Notes: generated from the letters alone by a model not told the origin. DNA of 64,000 bases from Streptomyces sp. CB02056 (GCF_001905545.1 NZ_LIPD01000011.1:125495-189494); one strand, 5' to 3'; counted from the first letter of the stretch, positions 18,717 through 26,821 are shown. Program-made: numbers and translations.

Positions 18717-19461
18717 GACGGCCGCGGCCATGCGGGCCGAGTTCACCAAACTGCGCGGCGTCCGCGGCACGTTCGTCGCGCTGCTGCTGTTCGCCCCCGC
18801 CAGCCTCTTCCTCTCCGCCCTGGGCGGCTGGTCCGCGAGGAAGGCGATCGAGTCGGACAACCCCCTGCTCCGCTCCGACTTCACCCCCGAGCAGACCGGC
18901 ATGGACGGCGTCCTCTACGGCCAGCTGGCGCTGATCGTGTTCGCCGTGCTCCTCGTCTCGAGCGAGTACTCGTCCGGCATGATGCGGGTCTCGCTGCTCG
19001 CCGTGCCCCGGCGCGGGCGGCTCTACCTGGCGAAGGCGGCCGTCACCGCCGCCGCCGCGGTGGCCGTCGCGATCCCCGTCACCGTCCTCGGCTACCTGCT
19101 CACGCAGTTCGCCCTCGGTCCCCACGGCGCCGGCATCGACACGAGTGGTGTCCCCCGCGCCCTCGCCGGCGCCGTGGTCTATCTGACGATGATGAGCCTG
19201 TTCGCGGCGGGCGTGGCCTCGACGGCCCGCGGCGCCGTCGTCCCGCTGGCCGTCCTGCTCCCGATGGTGCTCGCCGGCTCCCAGATCCTGTCCACCATCG
19301 GCGCGACCAAGGAGATGGTCCGGTACCTCCCCGACCGGGCCGGCATGCGGATGCTCACGGTCGGCTCGGACGACGCGCTCACCGGGTTCGCCGTCCTCCT
19401 CGCGTGGACCGTCGTGGCACTGGCGGCCGGCTGGCTGCGCCACCGGCGTTGGGACGGTTGA
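18709..19461 (+). CDS. ABC transporter permease (ABC-2 type)
   Basis: A 250-residue integral membrane protein with about six hydrophobic segments, beginning MRAEFTKLRGVRGTFVALL, the usual entry of ABC-2 permeases encoded after DrrA-like ATPases. SSEYSSGMMRVSLLAVPRRGRLYLAKA is the conserved cytoplasmic coupling region of this family. The GTG start lies inside the end of the ATPase gene. The pair probably exports a hydrophobic compound and sits immediately upstream of the lasso precursor, consistent with a function in producer immunity. Confidence 0.92.
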   Translation: MSETAAAMRAEFTKLRGVRGTFVALLLFAPASLFLSALGGWSARKAIESDNPLLRSDFTPEQTGMDGVLYGQLALIVFAVLLVSSEYSSGMMRVSLLAVPRRGRLYLAKAAVTAAAAVAVAIPVTVLGYLLTQFALGPHGAGIDTSGVPRALAGAVVYLTMMSLFAAGVASTARGAVVPLAVLLPMVLAGSQILSTIGATKEMVRYLPDRAGMRMLTVGSDDALTGFAVLLAWTVVALAAGWLRHRRWDG

Positions 19462-19500
19462 CGGGACGGGCGGCGGGACGGTCGTGAGGCACCTGACCCA

Positions 19501-19529
19501 TGACCGTGGGACATGACGCTGCGTAGATT
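19501..19529 (+). promoter_or_regulatory. Probable sigma-70-type promoter of the lasso operon
   Basis: TGACCG (19501-19506) and TAGATT (19524-19529) are separated by 17 bp, a good match to vegetative Streptomyces promoters. They lie about 60 bp upstream of the precursor gene. The short motif TGAC is repeated through the region (19494, 19501, 19514). Confidence 0.5.
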
Positions 19530-19543
19530 CCCAGACATGTCAC

Positions 19544-19562
19544 GGGCCGAACTGGTCGGCCC
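19544..19562 (+). promoter_or_regulatory. Hairpin in the 5' untranslated region of the lasso precursor
   Basis: GGGCCGA and TCGGCCC form a perfect 7-bp stem with a 5-nt loop, 15 nt upstream of the GGGAGG ribosome binding site of the precursor. It could stabilise the transcript or tune translation. Confidence 0.4.
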
Positions 19563-19587
19563 GGACGATCCCCATCTGGGAGGAACC

Positions 19588-19716
19588 ATGTCCGCCATTT
19601 ACGAGCCCCCGGCACTGCACGAGGTCGGCGACTTCGACGAGCTCACCAAGTGCCTCGGCATCGGCAGCTGCCAGGACTTCGTCGGCTGCGGCTACGCCGT
19701 CGTCTGCTTCTTCTGA
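19588..19716 (+). CDS. Class I lasso peptide precursor (siamycin/MS-271-like, C-terminal Phe)
   Basis: A 42-residue precursor whose ATG follows GGGAGG. The leader contains the RRE-recognition pattern YEPPALHEVGDF and ends in Thr-Lys, with Thr at the penultimate position as the leader peptidase requires. The 21-residue core is CLGIGSCQDFVGC followed by GYAVVCFF. Cys1 and Asp9 are placed to form the nine-residue macrolactam; Cys1-Cys13 and Cys7-Cys19 match the two disulfides of class I lasso peptides. Compared with the siamycin/RP 71955 family, as I recall it, it differs at residue 8 (Gln), 11 (Val) and 21 (Phe instead of Trp). The frame is open 25 codons further upstream, but only this ATG has a ribosome binding site. 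Confidence 0.96.
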   Translation: MSAIYEPPALHEVGDFDELTKCLGIGSCQDFVGCGYAVVCFF

Positions 19717-19724
19717 TCACAAGG

Positions 19725-19754
19725 GGTGCCGGTGCGCTCAGGCGCACCGGCACC
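19725..19754 (+). terminator. Perfect 13-bp stem-loop between precursor and cyclase genes (attenuator)
   Basis: GGTGCCGGTGCGC at 19725-19737 pairs perfectly with 19742-19754 around the loop TCAG. It sits between the precursor stop and the ribosome binding site of the cyclase gene. Partial termination or 3'-end stabilisation here would make precursor mRNA more abundant than enzyme mRNA, a common arrangement in peptide operons. Confidence 0.6.
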
Positions 19755-19774
19755 ACCCCAGGGAGCGAGACGAC

Positions 19775-21598
19775 ATGGAATTCGTAGTTCTTCCGGACAG
19801 CGCGGCCGGCGCCGAGGCGGCCGCGCGGCTGCGGGCGACACACCGGATCGACCACGCGTCGGGGCGGCCCTGGATCGTGGGCGACTGGCAGCAGGACGAG
19901 ATGACGGTGCTCCAGGCCGGTCCACGGCGCCTGGCGCTCCTGGGACGCACCCGGCTCGACGAGCAGGCCACCACGGCCGCACTCGGGCGGATGCGCTCCC
20001 TCCACGACATCGACGCCGTCGCGTCCCGCCTGCCGGGCCTCGTCCACCTGATGGCCTCGATGGACGGCAAGGTCCGAGTGCAGGGCTCGGTCTCCGGTGT
20101 GCGCCAGGTCTTCACCGCCGTGGTGGACGGGGTGACCGTGGCGGCCGGCGCCGTGGGGCCGCTGCTGCGCCTCACCGGCGCGGGCCTCGACGAGACGCTG
20201 CTGGCCGCCCGCCTCCTGGCACCCGGCGGAGCGCCGTGGCCGCTGTCCCTGCGCCCGGTCCGCCGGGGTGTCGACGCGCTCGCCACCGGGCACTGGCTCG
20301 AACTGGACGCGGCCGGTCGGTCGCGGCAGATCCGCTGGTGGAACCTGCCGGAGGCCCGCCTCCCGCTCGCGGAGGGCGCGCGGGCCGTGCGCACCGCGCT
20401 GTCCGAGGCGGTCGCCACCCGGATCCGTCCGGACCGGACGATCAGCGCCGACCTGTCCGGCGGCCTGGACTCGACCTCGCTCTGCTTCCTCGCCGACGCG
20501 GCCGGCGCCGACCTGGTCACGTACCACGTCATGCCGATCGACGGCGCCAACGAGGACACCGCCTGGGCGCGCAAGGCCGCCGCCATGCTCCCGTCGGCCC
20601 AGCACCACATGCTCTCCTCGGACCGCGCCGAGAACCTGCTCGACGTCGGCTACACCGCCGACTACGCGGACCTGGCCCCGGAAGGGCCGTCGACCTGGGC
20701 CTCCGGGCTCGCACACATCCGGGACCTGGCGACACGGGCCACCGGCGAGGGCGCGACCCTGCACCTGACGGGCTTCGGAGGGGACGAGCTGTTCGGAAGG
20801 ATGCCCGCCTGCGCCTGGTCGCTGGCCCGTGCCCAGCCGGTCAACGGCCTGAAGCTGCTCAATCGCTACCGGCTCGCCAACCGCTGGTCCCTGGGCGGGA
20901 CCGTGCGGGCGCTCACGGACCGGTCGACGTTCGCCCAGAGCCTCGCCCGGGTCGCCGCCCGGATCAGCGACCCGCCCTCGCCGCTCGACGAGCCCGACTT
21001 CGGCTGGGTGTTCGCGCCCCGCCTGCCGGCCTGGGCCACGCCGGACGCCGCGGCGGCCGTCCGGAAGCTGCTCACCGACGCCGCTCGGGAGACCCCCGAG
21101 CCGCTCGACGCGGACCGGGCCCGGCACCAGGCGCTCGCCTCGATCGCCTTCGAGGGCAAGACGGTCCGTCAGGTCAACACCGTCGTCGCCGCAAGCGGCA
21201 TCGTCTGGGACGCCCCCTTCCTCGACGACCGCGTCCTGGAGGCGGCGATGTCCACCCGGATCGACGAGCGACTGGCGACCGGGCGGTTCAAGCCGCTGCT
21301 GATCGACGCAGTCCGGGGTCTCGTGCCCGCGGACATCCTCGACCGCCGCGACAAGGGCGAGTTCAGCGCCGAGGCGTTCCGGGGCATTGCCCGCAACCGG
21401 GCCCGGCTCCTGGAACTCTGCGAGGACTCGCAGCTCGCCCGGCTCGGCCTCATCGACCCGGCGAAGTTCCGGTCCGCGGTGCTCAACCCCGGGCCGATGG
21501 CCCATCACATCCAGCCGATCGAGACCACCGTGGCCTGCGAGAGCTGGCTCAGGACGCACCTTCGGCCCCACCTCCAGGACACGGGAGAACGCAGATGA
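19775..21598 (+). CDS. Lasso peptide cyclase (asparagine synthetase-like, protein C)
   Basis: 607 residues. The C-terminal half carries the ATP-pyrophosphatase motif SADLSGGLDSTSLCF and the asparagine-synthetase-like GFGGDELFGR. In lasso biosynthesis the enzyme adenylates the side-chain carboxylate of the ring acid (Asp9 here) and closes the macrolactam with the Cys1 amine while the peptide is pre-folded. The N-terminal part is a glutaminase-like domain; the first residue is not an exposed catalytic Cys, as in other lasso cyclases. The ATG follows GGGAG. Its stop overlaps the next gene as ATGA. Confidence 0.96.
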   Translation: MEFVVLPDSAAGAEAAARLRATHRIDHASGRPWIVGDWQQDEMTVLQAGPRRLALLGRTRLDEQATTAALGRMRSLHDIDAVASRLPGLVHLMASMDGKVRVQGSVSGVRQVFTAVVDGVTVAAGAVGPLLRLTGAGLDETLLAARLLAPGGAPWPLSLRPVRRGVDALATGHWLELDAAGRSRQIRWWNLPEARLPLAEGARAVRTALSEAVATRIRPDRTISADLSGGLDSTSLCFLADAAGADLVTYHVMPIDGANEDTAWARKAAAMLPSAQHHMLSSDRAENLLDVGYTADYADLAPEGPSTWASGLAHIRDLATRATGEGATLHLTGFGGDELFGRMPACAWSLARAQPVNGLKLLNRYRLANRWSLGGTVRALTDRSTFAQSLARVAARISDPPSPLDEPDFGWVFAPRLPAWATPDAAAAVRKLLTDAARETPEPLDADRARHQALASIAFEGKTVRQVNTVVAASGIVWDAPFLDDRVLEAAMSTRIDERLATGRFKPLLIDAVRGLVPADILDRRDKGEFSAEAFRGIARNRARLLELCEDSQLARLGLIDPAKFRSAVLNPGPMAHHIQPIETTVACESWLRTHLRPHLQDTGERR

Positions 21599-21858
21599 AG
21601 CTGAGCCTTGCCCGCGACGTCACCCTCACCCCGATCGAGACCGGGGCGGTACTGCTCGACGGACGCCGGGGTCGCTACTGGCAGTTGAACGCGACCGGCT
21701 CCGCCATCCTGCGCAAGCTGCTCGACGGGGACTCCCCCGACACGCTCGCCGTACTCATGTCCGAGGCCGCCCCCGTGAGCCGGGACCAGGCCCACCAGGA
21801 CGTGATGGACCTCGTCGACGGACTGAGCGCGGCCAACCTCGTGGAGGTCTCGCGGTGA
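21595..21858 (+). CDS. Lasso peptide RRE protein (PqqD-like, B1)
   Basis: An 87-residue protein with the PqqD fold pattern: a strand pair (DVTLTPIETGAVLLDGRRGRYWQLNATG) followed by helices containing SAILRKLLDGDSPDTLA and DLVDGLSAANLVEV. B1 proteins bind the YxxP-type leader motif and deliver the precursor to the B2 protease. The start overlaps the cyclase stop (ATGA) and its stop overlaps the B2 start (GTGA), so all three are translationally coupled. Confidence 0.95.
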   Translation: MKLSLARDVTLTPIETGAVLLDGRRGRYWQLNATGSAILRKLLDGDSPDTLAVLMSEAAPVSRDQAHQDVMDLVDGLSAANLVEVSR

Positions 21859-22286
21859 CCACCCCCGCCGTCGCGGAACAGGCCCCGCGACTTCCGCTGC
21901 ACCGCCAGATCGCGCCCAGGTGCGCGGCCGGCGCGGCCCGGCTGCTGGTCAGGCTGCCTCCGGCCCGGCTCCAGCGGGTGCTGCGCGTGATCAGCCGGGG
22001 CACCCGGCCCGCCGGGTACGCCGAGACGGCGCGGGCCAGACGGTCGGTCGTCTCGGTCAGCACGCGCTGCGCCGGCCTCGGCTGCCTCCAACGGTCCGTC
22101 GCCACCGTCCTGTTGTGCAGGGCCCGGGGCAGATGGGCGGACTGGTGCACGGGGTTCCGCACCCAGCCCTTCGCCGCCCACGCCTGGGTCGAGATCGACG
22201 GACGGCCGGTGGACGAACCGGGTGAGATGGGCGTGTTCCAGACCGTGCTGGCCGTGCGCCGCCCCGAGAGGAGGAACCTCCGATGA
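21855..22286 (+). CDS. Lasso peptide leader peptidase (transglutaminase-like, B2)
   Basis: A 143-residue protein starting at GTG inside the B1 stop. The catalytic triad expected of B2 proteases is visible: Cys in GLGCLQRSVA, His in AAHAWVEIDG and Asp in the following GRPVDE region. It cleaves the precursor after the Thr-Lys of the leader to free Cys1 for cyclisation. The length is normal for the split B1/B2 arrangement of actinobacteria. Its stop overlaps the next ATG. Confidence 0.95.
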   Translation: MTTPAVAEQAPRLPLHRQIAPRCAAGAARLLVRLPPARLQRVLRVISRGTRPAGYAETARARRSVVSVSTRCAGLGCLQRSVATVLLCRARGRWADWCTGFRTQPFAAHAWVEIDGRPVDEPGEMGVFQTVLAVRRPERRNLR

Positions 22287-23248
22287 CGGCGATCCGGGCC
22301 GAGGGCCTCTACGCCTACTACGGTACGAACGCGGCCGTCAACGGCCTCGACCTGACCGTCCCCGACGGCGCGACGTTCGGCTTCCTGGGGCCCAACGGCG
22401 CCGGCAAGACGACCACGATCAGCATGCTGACCACGCTCCTCAAGCCCACGGCGGGCCGGGCGGAGGTGGCCGGTGTCGACGTGGTGAGCCGGCCCGCCGA
22501 GGTGCGCCGCCGGATCGGCATCGTCTTCCAGGAGTCGACGCTCGACCAGGACCTCACCGCGGCCGAGAACCTCCGCTTCCAGGCCGACCTGTGCGGGCTC
22601 GGCCGTCGCGAGGCACGCGGAATGATCGCCGAGATGCTCGACATGATGGAACTGTCCGGACGCAGCAACGTCCCCGTGGGGCAGTTCTCCACCGGTCTGC
22701 GCCGCCGCCTGGAGATCGCCCGGGGCCTGCTCGGCTCCCCCAGGGTCCTCTTCCTCGACGAGCCGACCACCGGCCTCGACGCGCAGACCCGCGCGGCCGT
22801 CTGGGAGTACCTGGGCAGGCGGCGCCAGGAGCAGGGCATCACCGTCTTCTTCACCACGCACCAGCTGGAGGAGGCGGAGCACTGCGACCGGATCGCGATC
22901 TTCGACAAGGGCAAGGTCGTCACCGAGGGGTCGCCCGCGGAACTGAAGTCCATCATCGGGTCCGACCTCGTCGTGCTGCGCACCGAGGACGACACGCTCG
23001 CGGCGGAACAGCTCTCCGAGCGCTTCGGCCTGACGACGGAGCCCGCGCCCGACGGACTGCGCCTGAGGGTCCCCCACGGCCCCACCCTGGTGCCGCGGCT
23101 GTGCGCCGGACTCGGGGTGACCGTGCTCTCGGTGACCACCACCTCGCCGACCCTGGACGACGTCTTCCTGCACCACACCGGGTCCGAGATCCGGGAGAGC
23201 GGGACGAAGACCCGCACACTCAGCGATATCGGGGAGGGAATGCGATGA
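22283..23248 (+). CDS. ABC transporter ATP-binding protein, lasso operon
   Basis: 321 residues of the DrrA type: Walker A GPNGAGKTT, a Q loop FQESTLDQDLTAAENL, signature FSTGLRRRLEIARGLL, Walker B VLFLDEPTTGLD and switch TTHQLEEAEHCDRI. It forms an exporter with the next gene, probably for the mature lasso peptide. Overlap of 4 bp with both neighbours places it firmly inside the operon. Confidence 0.95.
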   Translation: MTAIRAEGLYAYYGTNAAVNGLDLTVPDGATFGFLGPNGAGKTTTISMLTTLLKPTAGRAEVAGVDVVSRPAEVRRRIGIVFQESTLDQDLTAAENLRFQADLCGLGRREARGMIAEMLDMMELSGRSNVPVGQFSTGLRRRLEIARGLLGSPRVLFLDEPTTGLDAQTRAAVWEYLGRRRQEQGITVFFTTHQLEEAEHCDRIAIFDKGKVVTEGSPAELKSIIGSDLVVLRTEDDTLAAEQLSERFGLTTEPAPDGLRLRVPHGPTLVPRLCAGLGVTVLSVTTTSPTLDDVFLHHTGSEIRESGTKTRTLSDIGEGMR

Positions 23249-24117
23249 GCGGTCTGGACACCGTACTGGACGCTCCCGCCGGGAAGGCGGCCCCAGCCGG
23301 CCCGACCGCCGGCCGCCGGGGATTCGCCCTCAGGCCGTACGCGCTGCTCTGGCGGCGGGAGATGACGCGACTGCGGCACAACCCGGTGCGCCTGATCATG
23401 GGTCTGGTGACGCCGCTGCTGTTCCTCGTCGTCCTGGGCACCGGCCTCGACGCGGCGTCCTCCAGCCTCGGCAAGGCCCAGCTGAACGACTACCGGGCCT
23501 TCCTGTTCCCCGGCACGCTGATCATGTCTGTCCAGGCGCCGGCGGTCGCCGTGGGCATCTCGCTCGTGTGGGACCGCAAGCTCGGCATGCTCCGGCAGAT
23601 GCTCGTCTCGCCGTTCCCGCGCTCCAGCATCGTGCTAGGCCTCGCGTTCGGCGGGGCCACCACGGGCGCGGTCTACGGCCTCATGCTCCTGTCGGTCGGA
23701 GGCATCGCGAGCATCCGGTACACGCCGATGCTGCTGGTCGTCCTGCTGGAGACGCTGCTCGTCTCGCTGATGTTCACCTCGATCGGGCTGCTCGCCGCGG
23801 TCACGATCCGACAGGTCGAGACGTTCCAGATCGTGGTGAACCTGAGCCTGATGCCGCTGATGTTCTTCTCCGGCGCGATGTTCCCGCCGAACGGGCTGCC
23901 GGGCTGGCTCGACACCGTGGTCAAACTGAACCCCCTCACCTACGGCGTCGACGCGGTCCGCCGGACCCTGCCCGGGCCCGACATCCTCACCTCGGAGCAG
24001 ACCCGGCTGATGCTCGGGCACTGGCACCCGCCCGTGGTCGCGGAACTCGGGCTGCTGGTGGCGATCACCGCCGCCGCGCTCGGCGTGGCCACCCACCGGT
24101 TCGCGCGGTCGCGGTGA
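23245..24117 (+). CDS. ABC-2 type transporter permease, lasso operon
   Basis: A 290-residue membrane protein with six hydrophobic segments (for example MGLVTPLLFLVVLGTG and LMPLMFFSGAMFPPNGLP) and the ABC-2 signature WDRKLGMLRQMLVSPFPRSSIVLG. The ATG lies in the stop of the ATPase gene and its own stop overlaps a GTG start downstream. It is the membrane partner of the preceding ATPase. Confidence 0.95.
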   Translation: MSGLDTVLDAPAGKAAPAGPTAGRRGFALRPYALLWRREMTRLRHNPVRLIMGLVTPLLFLVVLGTGLDAASSSLGKAQLNDYRAFLFPGTLIMSVQAPAVAVGISLVWDRKLGMLRQMLVSPFPRSSIVLGLAFGGATTGAVYGLMLLSVGGIASIRYTPMLLVVLLETLLVSLMFTSIGLLAAVTIRQVETFQIVVNLSLMPLMFFSGAMFPPNGLPGWLDTVVKLNPLTYGVDAVRRTLPGPDILTSEQTRLMLGHWHPPVVAELGLLVAITAAALGVATHRFARSR

Positions 24118-24629
24118 GCGGGACCGTGAACGGAACCGGAGTGCACCCGGCGCGTGCCGTACGGGCATGGGAGTGGACGGGGACCGCGGCCCGGCTCCTG
24201 CTGGCGGCGGTCCTCGGCTACGCGGGCCTACTGAAGGTCCAGGACCTCACGGAGGCCGGCCGCACGGTCGTCCTGTACCGGATCCTGCCCGATGACACCG
24301 CCCAACTCGTCGGCGGCGTCCTGCCGTTCATCGAGGTCTCGCTCGCCGTGCTGCTGCTCGCGGGGCTGGCGACCAGGGTGGTGGCGGCCGGCGCGGCCGT
24401 GCTGATGGTGGTGTACATCGCGGCCATCACCTCGGTCTGGGCCCGGGGACTGTCCATCGACTGCGGCTGCTTCAGCAGCGGAGGCACCGTGACGGACGGA
24501 GCCGTGCGCGGCTATGTCATCGACATCGCGCGCGACCTGGTCCTGCTCGCCGCGGCCGTCCTCCTGATCCGGAATCCGCGAACCCGCTACGCGCTGGACC
24601 CCTGGGTCCTGGACACGAAGGAGCGATAG
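24114..24629 (+). CDS. MauE/DoxX-family membrane protein (disulfide-pathway partner)
   Basis: 171 residues with four hydrophobic helices. The strand-loop SIDCGCFSSGG between helices is the signature CGC of MauE-type DoxX proteins. These small membrane proteins are typically encoded next to thioredoxin-like proteins and are thought to pass electrons for disulfide chemistry. Here it lies directly before a DsbA-like gene, and the lasso core needs two disulfides, so a role in oxidising the peptide or recycling its oxidase is a sound inference. It starts at GTG overlapping the permease stop. Confidence 0.88.
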   Translation: MSGTVNGTGVHPARAVRAWEWTGTAARLLLAAVLGYAGLLKVQDLTEAGRTVVLYRILPDDTAQLVGGVLPFIEVSLAVLLLAGLATRVVAAGAAVLMVVYIAAITSVWARGLSIDCGCFSSGGTVTDGAVRGYVIDIARDLVLLAAAVLLIRNPRTRYALDPWVLDTKER

Positions 24630-24632
24630 GCC

Positions 24633-25355
24633 ATGCAGGCAACGGACGCCATGGTGCGGGAGATGGTGCGGAAACGGCACCGCCGGCGGCGCACCCTGCT
24701 GGTGTCGCTCCTGGCCGCGGTCGTGGTGGTCGGGGCCGCGCTGGTGGGCGTCGGCCTCGTCCGGGCGAGCAACACCATGCCGGACAAGGTGCCGGGCACC
24801 GTCCCCGCCCAGGCGACGGACGACAAGGCGGGGCTGCTCGCCTCCAGGGGCAAGGTGCGCGTCGACCTCTACCTCGACTACCTCTGCCCCGAGTGCCGCA
24901 ACACGGAGAAGGCGCTGGCCGGCGAGCTGAAGACCCTCCAGGCGAGCGGCGACGTGAGCGTCGTCTACCACCCGGTCACCTTCCTCGACAACCGCAGCAG
25001 CCCCGCGGGCTACTCGACCCGGGCGGCCTCCGCCGCGGCCTGCGCCGTCGAGCAGGGCAGGTTCGAGGAGTACACCGCGGTGCTGTTCGACCGGCAGCCC
25101 GCCGAACGCGGGCCGGGCCTGAGCGAGGCCCAGCTGATCGCGGCCGGGCAGGATGCCGGGATCACCGGCGCCGCCTTCGAGGAGTGCGTCCGGGCAGGCA
25201 CGTACACGCCCTGGGTGCGGTACGTCTCCGACGTCGCCGCGTCCCGCAAGGTCGCGCTGACCCCGACCGTCACGGTGAACGGCAAACGCGTCGAGGTCAC
25301 CGGGGCTGACGCGGTCGCCACCCTCACCCGCGCGGTGACGGAGGCCCGCGGATGA
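24633..25355 (+). CDS. Membrane-anchored DsbA-like thioredoxin-fold oxidoreductase
   Basis: 240 residues: a basic N-terminus (RKRHRRRR), a single hydrophobic anchor, then a DsbA-type thioredoxin domain with the redox motif CPEC in LDYLCPECRNTEKAL and a cis-proline loop in ALTPTVTVNG. The domain should face outside the membrane. It is separated by 3 bp from the MauE-like gene. It probably forms the Cys1-Cys13 and Cys7-Cys19 bonds of the lasso peptide, as proposed for disulfide oxidoreductases of the MS-271 cluster. Confidence 0.93.
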   Translation: MQATDAMVREMVRKRHRRRRTLLVSLLAAVVVVGAALVGVGLVRASNTMPDKVPGTVPAQATDDKAGLLASRGKVRVDLYLDYLCPECRNTEKALAGELKTLQASGDVSVVYHPVTFLDNRSSPAGYSTRAASAAACAVEQGRFEEYTAVLFDRQPAERGPGLSEAQLIAAGQDAGITGAAFEECVRAGTYTPWVRYVSDVAASRKVALTPTVTVNGKRVEVTGADAVATLTRAVTEARG

Positions 25356-26674
25356 CCCGGCTGACCGTGGCGCTCTCCGGGGACTGCATGGCGACCCGGG
25401 GAGCGCTGATCAGCTCCGAACCGGCCGCCGCCGGGCTGCGCGAGACCCTGCGCGCAGCGGACTTCGCCTTCACCAACCTGGAGGTCGTCCCCGCCACCGG
25501 ACGCGGGCACCCGGTGCACAACGCGGCGGGCGGCGGCTGCCTGGTCGCGGACCAGGGCGTGGTCGACGAGGTCGCGGCGGCCGGCTTCACGGTGCTCGGC
25601 TGCGCCAACAACCACGCGCTGGACCTGGGCACGGACGGACTGCTCGGCACCGTGGACCTGTTGCGCGCGAAGGGCGTCCCGTTCGCCGGGATCGGCGCCG
25701 ACCTCGCCGCCGCCCGCCGGCCGGTCTACGTCGACCGTCCCGCCGGCAGCCTGGCCGTGATCTCATGCAGCTCCACGTTCCTGCCCGGGCAGGAGGCGGC
25801 CGCCCCGTCACCGGACCTGCCGGGCCGGCCCGGGCTGAGCCCGCTGCGGCACAGCGCGACGCTGCGGGTGACGCCGGCGCAGATGGACGTCCTGCGCGGG
25901 ATCGACGGCGATACGGGGCTGCGGGACCGGCGGGCCGAGGCGCGCACCCTGCTCGGCTTCGATCCCGCCATGCCCTCGCCCGGCCGGCTCAACCTGTTCG
26001 GCACCCGCTTCGAGACCGCGGACGCGCCGGGCTTCACCACCCGGTGCGATCCGGCGGACCTCGACGGGATCTCCCGGTGGGTGGCCGAGGCCCGGCGCCG
26101 CGCGGACCTCGTCCTGGTCAGCGTGCACTCCCACGAGCCCGGACTGACGCCGGAGACACCCGGCGAGTTCCTCCGCGAGTTCGCCCACCGGATGATCGAC
26201 GAGGGCGCCGACATCGTGGTCGGGCACGGCCCGCACCACCTGCGCGGAGTGGAGCTCCACCGGGGGAAGCCGATCTTCTACAGCCTGGGGAACATCGTCA
26301 GCCAGATCGAACTCGCCGACCGGGTGCCGGCCGAGGACTACGCGAAGGTCTCCGCCGGTGAGCAGCTCACCCCGGGCCGGTACTTCGACGAACTCGGCGG
26401 CCACGGCCGCCGGATGTTCGCCCCGCATCGCCGGTACTGGCAGTCGCTCGTGCCGGTGCTCACCTTCGACGACGGCGTCCTGGTGGGCGCCCGCCTCCAC
26501 CCGGTCGACCTGGGCTTCGGCCGGCCGGTCCACCACCGGGGCCGCCCCCGGCTGGCGGACTCCGTCGTCGCCGGGGAGATCCTCGCCGACGTCGTCCGGC
26601 TCGCGGAGCCCTACGGCACCGGGGTGACGGTCGGGGAGGCCGGGACGGGCGAGCTGGTGCTCGACGGATCGTGA
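25352..26674 (+). CDS. CapA-family metalloprotein, MslH-like peptide epimerase candidate
   Basis: 440 residues with the CapA/PgsA metallophosphatase-fold motifs: GDCM at the N-terminus, TNLE, CANNHALDLG, VSVHSHEPG and GHGPHHLRG. In the MS-271 cluster a protein of this family, MslH, converts the C-terminal L-Trp of the precursor to D-Trp without cofactor. The same family in the same cluster context points to epimerisation of the C-terminal residue, which in this precursor is Phe. The ATG overlaps the DsbA-like stop (ATGA). A perfect stem-loop follows the stop codon, ending the operon. There is no signal peptide, fitting a cytoplasmic enzyme acting on the precursor. Confidence 0.9.
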   Translation: MTRLTVALSGDCMATRGALISSEPAAAGLRETLRAADFAFTNLEVVPATGRGHPVHNAAGGGCLVADQGVVDEVAAAGFTVLGCANNHALDLGTDGLLGTVDLLRAKGVPFAGIGADLAAARRPVYVDRPAGSLAVISCSSTFLPGQEAAAPSPDLPGRPGLSPLRHSATLRVTPAQMDVLRGIDGDTGLRDRRAEARTLLGFDPAMPSPGRLNLFGTRFETADAPGFTTRCDPADLDGISRWVAEARRRADLVLVSVHSHEPGLTPETPGEFLREFAHRMIDEGADIVVGHGPHHLRGVELHRGKPIFYSLGNIVSQIELADRVPAEDYAKVSAGEQLTPGRYFDELGGHGRRMFAPHRRYWQSLVPVLTFDDGVLVGARLHPVDLGFGRPVHHRGRPRLADSVVAGEILADVVRLAEPYGTGVTVGEAGTGELVLDGS

Positions 26675-26683
26675 CGGGCGCGG

Positions 26684-26711
26684 CCGGCCGGGGTCCTTCA
26701 GCCCCGGCCGG
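26684..26711 (+). terminator. Terminator of the lasso operon
   Basis: CCGGCCGGGG (26684-26693) and CCCCGGCCGG (26702-26711) form a perfect 10-bp stem with an 8-nt loop, 10 bp after the CapA-family stop codon. Confidence 0.75.
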
Positions 26712-26717
26712 ACCGCC

Positions 26718-26777
26718 CTCAACAGGCCGTATGCTCAACGGCAGTTGAGGGGACGGAACAGGCGCTGCTGCTAGAAT
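26718..26777 (+). promoter_or_regulatory. Promoter/operator region of the lasso response regulator
   Basis: CTCAAC is found at 26718-26723 and 26734-26739, and inverted as GTTGAG at 26744-26749, giving one direct and one inverted repeat. A good -10 hexamer TAGAAT is at 26772-26777, 44 bp before the start codon. No -35 at ideal spacing is present (TTGAGG is 21 bp away), so activation by a regulator bound to the repeats is plausible. Confidence 0.4.
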
Positions 26778-26821
26778 CGCGGACTTCGAGGGCTCGATGA
26801 GCAGTTTGCGGGGAATGCGGG

